Origin: Compostimonas suwonensis
Lineage (GTDB): Bacteria; Actinomycetota; Actinomycetes; Actinomycetales; Microbacteriaceae
Assembly: GCF_002797855.1 (NCBI RefSeq)
Contig: NZ_PGFB01000003.1
Location: 372,001 to 436,000 of the forward strand
Reading direction: 5' to 3'
DNA: 64,000 bases
The translations under genes and the position numbers were made by a program. Position 1 is the first letter of the stretch. Every line of letters begins with the position of its first letter. Of this stretch, positions 60,061-64,000 are shown piece after piece. The notes beneath the pieces are model-generated. The model did not search any database. It was not told the DNA's origin and saw only the letters and a list, made by a program, of their open reading frames with translations.

Positions 60061-61487
60061 GCGCACGCGCCGAATGGCTGGGCAGGGAACGGGAGCTCGC
60101 GGGCATGATCCCTCGCGGCTTCGAGGTGGGCGTGGCGACATCCGCGTTCCAGATCGAGGGCGCGACACGCGAGGGCGGCCGGGGCCCCTCGGTCTGGGAC
60201 GTCTTCACCCACGAGAACGGCCGGATCCTCGACGGCTCGACGGCGGATGTCGCGACCGACCACTACTCGCGGTTCGCCGACGACGTGGCGCTCATGCGCG
60301 AGCTCGGCGTCGACTCCTACCGTTTCTCGATCGCCTGGCCGCGCATCCAGCCGCGCGGGCGAGGGCAGCTCAGCCAGGACGGCCTGGCCTTCTACGACCG
60401 CCTGCTCGACGCGCTCCTGGTCGCCGGCGTCTCGCCCATGGCGACGCTCTACCACTGGGACACCCCCGCGGCGCTCGCCGGGTGGCTCGACCGCGACACC
60501 GCCTACCGTTTCGCCGACTACGCCTTCTCGCTCGGCGAGGTCTTCGGCGACCGCATCGACTCCTGGGTCACGATCAACGAGCCGGCGACGGTGACCCTCA
60601 ACGGCTACGCCCTCGGTCTGCACGCGCCCGGATCGACCCTGCTCTTCGACGCGCTGCCCGCCGCCCACCATCAGCTGCTCGGCCACGGGCTCGCCGTCGA
60701 CGCGCTCCGCTCGGCGGGGGTGCGCGGGCGGGTCGGCATCACGAACGTTCACTCTCCGGTCGAGCCGGCCGGTGACCGAGAGGATGACGCGGCCTACGCC
60801 GCGCTCTTCGACCACGTCCACAACCGGCTGTTCGCCGACCCCGTGCTGCTCGGCCGGTACCCGGAGCCCCCCGAGCCGTTCCAGGGGCTCTTCGCGTCGT
60901 TGCGCGAGGCCGACCGCGACGACGCGGCGACGATCGCGCAGCCCCTCGACTTCTACGGGCTGAACTACTACTTCCCGTCGCGCATCGCGGCGGGCCCGGG
61001 CGACGGCTCCTCGCCCGACGGCCACGCGAGCGCCATGAGCTCGCTGCCCTTCCATCTCGCTCCGTGGCCCGAGCTGGGGCGCACGGGGTTCGGCTGGCCC
61101 ATCGCTCCGGGCTTCCTCGCGGTGGCGCTGCGCGAGCTCGCCGAGCGCTACGGCACGGCGCTGCCGCCCGTCGTCATCACCGAGTCGGGCGCGAGCTTCG
61201 TCGAGACGGCGGACGGCGGCGACGGCGCTCGTGTCGACGACGGCGCCCGCATCGACTACCTCGCCGATCACCTCAGCGCTGCCCTCGCCGCGACCGGTCC
61301 CGGCCGCGCGGCGGAGGGCGTCGACCTGCGCGGCTTCTTCGTCTGGTCGTTGCTCGACAACTTCGAGTGGGCGGCCGGCTACACGCAGAAGTTCGGGCTC
61401 GTGGGGGTCGACCCGCGCACCCGCGACCGCACCCCCAAGGCCTCGTATCACTGGCTGCAGACAGTGCTGGGCGACCGCGAGCGGTAG
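60057..61487 (+). CDS. Glycoside hydrolase family 1 beta-glucosidase
   Basis: This 476-residue TIM-barrel glycosidase has N-terminal FEVGVATSAFQIEGATREGG, the acid/base Glu in WVTINEP near residue 180, and the nucleophile Glu in VVITESGASF near residue 375. The aglycone-side Trp is in FFVWSLLDNFEWAAGYTQKFG. The nucleophile motif reads ITESGA in place of the usual ITENGA. It is the last gene of the operon; no signal peptide is present, so it acts inside the cell on an imported glycoside. Confidence 0.92.
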   Translation: MSARAEWLGRERELAGMIPRGFEVGVATSAFQIEGATREGGRGPSVWDVFTHENGRILDGSTADVATDHYSRFADDVALMRELGVDSYRFSIAWPRIQPRGRGQLSQDGLAFYDRLLDALLVAGVSPMATLYHWDTPAALAGWLDRDTAYRFADYAFSLGEVFGDRIDSWVTINEPATVTLNGYALGLHAPGSTLLFDALPAAHHQLLGHGLAVDALRSAGVRGRVGITNVHSPVEPAGDREDDAAYAALFDHVHNRLFADPVLLGRYPEPPEPFQGLFASLREADRDDAATIAQPLDFYGLNYYFPSRIAAGPGDGSSPDGHASAMSSLPFHLAPWPELGRTGFGWPIAPGFLAVALRELAERYGTALPPVVITESGASFVETADGGDGARVDDGARIDYLADHLSAALAATGPGRAAEGVDLRGFFVWSLLDNFEWAAGYTQKFGLVGVDPRTRDRTPKASYHWLQTVLGDRER

Positions 61488-61689
61488 ACGAGGGGGCGGC
61501 GGCGACGGTCGGGGCATCCGGGGCGTGAGACGGGCGGAATCCGAACGAATCTCATTTTTACCCCCCATTCGGGTGTCTCGTCACATGCGCCGCACCTGAC
61601 ATGATGGTGGGGCAACCCGAAGTTGGCACAAGAGTTTCGCACGAGCGCCGAACCGTTTAACCGAACTCCGTGAAATTTGGGGGTTTGCC

Positions 61690-62475
61690 ATGTCAATTTT
61701 CTGGTATCGGGATGACGTTCCGGGGTCCACGAAGCCGAGGGCTCGGCGGATCCTGGGAGTGGCCGCGACGGCCGCACTGATCGTGGCGGGCACGAGCTTC
61801 GCCCTGTCGGCTCACGCTGCCGGACGCAGCGCGGCGCTCACCGAGCAGAAGACGGCGGCCATCGCGGAGGTCGGCGGGAGCGTCGGCATCGGAGGCTTCG
61901 GCGCCGACATCGCCGGCAGCCGGCTCTCGAGCGCCCGGGGGCTCGCCTCCGCGGAGCTCGCCCGCTCGGCCGACGTGCTCACGCTCGGCACGGGCAGAGC
62001 CGGGGCCGCCGAGCTCGCGGCGCTGGCCGGAGCCGTCGACTCCACTCGTTTCGCGCTCGCCTCGACGGGCAGCTGGGAACCGCTGCTCGACACGGTCTAC
62101 GAACAGCGCGCGGCGCAGAAGGCCGTGACCGAGTCCGTCGCCGCGTGGGAAGCCCGGGAGCAGGCTCGCATCGCCGCCGAGGCCGCCGCGCAAGCCGCCG
62201 CAGCGCAGTCCGCGGCGCAGCAGAGCGGCACGTCCTTCTCGAGCGACGACTCGTCCGACTACTCCGACTCGTCCGACTACTCCGGCGACGCCGGCTCCGG
62301 CGTCGCCTCCGCCCCGTCGGAGTCCGCCTCCCCAGCGCTCGCGTCACCCGCGGCCGCCGGTGAGACGTACTACGCGCCGGGCGTGACCTCGACTCCTCCG
62401 GCCAACGACAGTTGCGGCCCCTGCCCGGGCGCGACTCTCGTTCTGATCGACGGGTATTGGGGGTGCCCGCTCTAG
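61690..62475 (+). CDS. Secreted or surface hypothetical protein
   Basis: This 261-residue protein has a signal peptide after a short N-terminal extension (ILGVAATAALIVAGTSFALSAHA). An Ala-rich helical region (KAVTESVAAWEAREQARIAA), a Ser/Asp/Tyr-rich linker with repeated SDYS and a C-terminal Cys-containing end (DSCGPCPGATLVLIDGYWGCPL) follow. The function is unknown. Its own terminator hairpin follows. The leader 61488-61689 holds no gene. Confidence 0.75.
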   Translation: MSIFWYRDDVPGSTKPRARRILGVAATAALIVAGTSFALSAHAAGRSAALTEQKTAAIAEVGGSVGIGGFGADIAGSRLSSARGLASAELARSADVLTLGTGRAGAAELAALAGAVDSTRFALASTGSWEPLLDTVYEQRAAQKAVTESVAAWEAREQARIAAEAAAQAAAAQSAAQQSGTSFSSDDSSDYSDSSDYSGDAGSGVASAPSESASPALASPAAAGETYYAPGVTSTPPANDSCGPCPGATLVLIDGYWGCPL

Positions 62476-62491
62476 TCGCCGAACCGACTGG

Positions 62492-62524
62492 GATGGCCGG
62501 TTGCGGGGGTGGCGACCGGCCATC
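62492..62524 (+). terminator. Terminator of the secreted-protein gene
   Basis: GATGGCCGGT (62492-62501) pairs perfectly with ACCGGCCATC (62515-62524), loop 13 nt, 16 nt after the stop. Confidence 0.75.
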
Positions 62525-62539
62525 GATCTGTTAATCAGA

Positions 62540-62551
62540 CAAGATGTGCGG
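62540..62551 (+). promoter_or_regulatory. Leaderless promoter of the DUF1990 gene
   Basis: CAAGAT (62540-62545) is followed by 6 nt and GTG 62552. This selects 62552 among several in-frame GTG codons. Confidence 0.45.
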
Positions 62552-63088
62552 GTGGGGGTCGTGCATGCAGAGTCGTTGGAGCCGAACTCGAAGGAGTTCC
62601 GCGGCGTCTCGGCCGACGCCCCGCCGGGATTCACCGTCACCGTCCGCTCGCGAGGCATCGGCGAGGGCGAGGAGTGCTTCCGGGTCGCCCGGCGGCTGCT
62701 GTTCAGCTGGCAGGTGCAGCTCGGCTCCGGGTTCCGCCCCATCGAGGTTCCGCCGGAGGTGCGGGTCGGCGCGTCATCCGTCTTCACGATCCCCTTCGGT
62801 CCGCTCGCGCCGCAGGTGGCCTGCCGGGTCTTCGAGGTGATCGACGAGCCCCGTCGCGCCGAGTTCTCGCACGTCGCGCTCGAGGGCCATCCCCAGGCCG
62901 GGTGGGAGAGCTTCGGCGTCATGCACGAGCCCGACGGCCGCGTGCGGCTGACCGTGCGCGTGGTCTGGCGGCCCGCCGTCTGGTGGATGAAGGCGCCCGG
63001 CCCGCTCACGGGGGAGGCGCTCGCGCTCGTGCTGCGCCGCAACCTGCGCTCCCTCGACGTCGGGCTCCGAGCTGCACGTTCGTCCTGA
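62552..63088 (+). CDS. DUF1990 family protein
   Basis: This 178-residue protein has the DUF1990 pattern: GFTVTVRSRGIGEGEECFR, ARRLLFSWQVQLGSGF, IPFGPLAPQVACRVFEVIDE, ALEGHPQAGWESFGVMHEPD and FSHV. The family is a small soluble fold of unknown function, widespread in Actinobacteria. The start is uncertain; GTG 62552 fits the leaderless promoter, and GTG 62561 is an alternative. Confidence 0.75.
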   Translation: MGVVHAESLEPNSKEFRGVSADAPPGFTVTVRSRGIGEGEECFRVARRLLFSWQVQLGSGFRPIEVPPEVRVGASSVFTIPFGPLAPQVACRVFEVIDEPRRAEFSHVALEGHPQAGWESFGVMHEPDGRVRLTVRVVWRPAVWWMKAPGPLTGEALALVLRRNLRSLDVGLRAARSS

Positions 63089-63126
63089 GCCGCCTGCGCC
63101 CTAGCTTGGAGTGTCCCGACAAGCCC

Positions 63127-63149
63127 ATCCGCGCCGCAGACGCGCGGAT
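63127..63149. promoter_or_regulatory. Inverted repeat before lemA
   Basis: ATCCGCG (63127-63133) and CGCGGAT (63143-63149), loop 9 nt, just upstream of an AT-rich TATAAAT (63152-63158). It could be an operator or the terminator of the DUF1990 gene. Confidence 0.4.
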
Positions 63150-63202
63150 AGTATAAATGCGTGCACACAGCTGCACCCCTTCACAGCCAAGGAGTTCTCG
63201 CC

Positions 63203-63769
63203 ATGGAATGGCTCATCCCGGTTATCATCGTCGTCGCGCTCGTCGTGATCGTCGGCATCTACCTGTGGGCGACCTACAACTCCCTCGTCACGCTCAACGT
63301 GCGGGTCGATGAGGCGTGGAGCGACATCACCGTCCAGCTCAAGCGTCGTGCAGACCTCATCCCGAACCTCATCGAGGCGGTCAAAGGCTACGCGGCACAC
63401 GAGAAGGGCGTCTTCGAGTCCGTCACTCAAGCGCGCGCCGAGACTCTGTCGGCGCAGGGCCCGGCCGAGGCATCCGTGGCCGAGAACCACATGCAGAACG
63501 CCCTCAAGAGCATCTTCGCCGTGGCCGAGGCCTACCCGCAGCTCCAGGCGAGCCAGAACTTCCTGCAGCTGCAGGCCGAGCTCGTCGACACGGAAGACAA
63601 GATCCAGGCCTCGCGTCGCTTCTACAACGGCGGGGTGCGCGAGCTCAACACCAAGATCAAGGTCTTCCCCAACACGCTCTTCGTGCGCAACCTCGGCTTC
63701 ACCGAGCGCGACTTCTTCGAGGTGTCGGATGTCGCGGCGATCGCCGAGCCTCCGCGCGTGCAGTTCTAG
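63203..63769 (+). CDS. lemA: LemA family protein
   Basis: This 188-residue protein has one N-terminal membrane segment (WLIPVIIVVALVVIVGIYLW) and a helical cytoplasmic/periplasmic domain. LemA signatures are seen: DEAWSDITVQLKRRADLIPNLIEAVKGYA, ENHMQNALKSIFAVAEAYPQLQ and RFYNGGVRELNTKIKVFPN. ATG 63203 has AAGGAG 8 nt upstream; the longer opening at 63161 is less likely. It is followed 12 nt later by an HtpX-like protease, a usual partner. Confidence 0.92.
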   Translation: MEWLIPVIIVVALVVIVGIYLWATYNSLVTLNVRVDEAWSDITVQLKRRADLIPNLIEAVKGYAAHEKGVFESVTQARAETLSAQGPAEASVAENHMQNALKSIFAVAEAYPQLQASQNFLQLQAELVDTEDKIQASRRFYNGGVRELNTKIKVFPNTLFVRNLGFTERDFFEVSDVAAIAEPPRVQF

Positions 63770-63781
63770 CGACCGGCACCG

Positions 63782-64000
63782 ATGTACAGCGCGATAGCCC
63801 GCAACAAGCGCAACACGGTCTTCATCATCCTGCTCTTCCTGCTGATCATCGGCGGGCTCGGCTGGCTGGCGAGCTTCGTCTACGGCGGCAACTGGTCGAT
63901 CGTGATCGTGACGCTCGTGATCGCGGGCGGCTACGCCCTCATCCAGTACTTCGCGGCGAGCGGCCAGGCCATCGCGATGTCGGGCGCCGTGCAGATCCAG
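63782..64000 (+). CDS. M48 family (HtpX-like) metalloprotease, N-terminal part
   Basis: The first 73 residues contain MYSAIARNKRNTVFIILLFL, two membrane segments and the beginning of the exposed domain (AASGQAIAMSGAVQIQ). The HExxH metal site lies beyond the window. LemA and HtpX-like proteins are frequent neighbours. Cut by the window edge. Confidence 0.8.
   Translation, partial: MYSAIARNKRNTVFIILLFLLIIGGLGWLASFVYGGNWSIVIVTLVIAGGYALIQYFAASGQAIAMSGAVQIQ

Overview
The window is chromosomal DNA from a high-GC actinobacterium, most likely of the family Microbacteriaceae (inference from gene content and order, near-exclusive G/C third positions, mycothiol-style arsenate reductase and GTG-rich starts). 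No taxonomic search was possible.

Layout. 1-9650: a housekeeping stretch (protein mannosyltransferase, rsmI, aldo/keto reductase, metG-tatD-rsmA, ispE), interrupted at 6116-6896 by an AT-rich two-gene insertion, then a TetR/SDR divergent pair with a double operator. 9766-24147: ABC-F ATPase, MarR regulator, tRNA-Gln, glmU-prs, small membrane proteins (two DUF202), gnd/gntK, ribosomal protein L25, pth and mfd. 24172-37355: ABC exporter, NhaA antiporter, SDR/TetR pair, mazG, hisS, eno-ftsB-DUF501-subtilase, and type II NADH dehydrogenase. 37447-47135: a tRNA-Leu followed by a 9.6-kb integrated element bounded by a 26-bp direct repeat. It has integrase, repressor, excisionase, a second tyrosine recombinase, replication-like and small ORFs, one HK97-type capsid gene, one possible small-terminase gene and one tape-measure gene, but no large terminase, portal, protease, other tail genes or lysis genes. 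47139-55331: arsenate reductase, ABC transporter, MFS, small stress-type genes, a flavin monooxygenase pseudogene, a toxin-antitoxin-like pair, and a large Ig-like/polytopic membrane protein. 55552-61487: a tightly overlapping five-gene operon (TetR, MFS, D-amino-acid aldolase-like, sugar-lactone oxidase, GH1 glucosidase). 61690-64000: a secreted protein, a DUF1990 protein, LemA and the start of an HtpX-like protease.

Non-coding structure stands out. Five copies of an approximately 85-bp palindrome with nearly constant outer arms sit in intergenic regions, each between a C/T-rich and a G/A-rich flank. There is an 18-unit, in-phase heptanucleotide array over one stop codon, a 26-bp-stem hairpin, a possible three-way-junction RNA upstream of hisS, and a repeated promoter layout in which a TANNNT-like hexamer lies exactly 6-7 nt before the start codon (leaderless mRNAs). 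The core genes also use the word GGATGC/GCATCC where codon preference would predict GGACGC/GCGTCC; the integrated element appears not to.

How genes cooperate: metG-tatD-rsmA(-ispE) and glmU-prs are translation/envelope precursor operons; eno-ftsB-DUF501-subtilase form one transcription unit with overlapping starts; the TetR-led GH1 operon looks like an uptake and oxidation pathway for an unidentified glycoside. All functions are assigned by reading motifs in the translated sequence; no database comparison was made.
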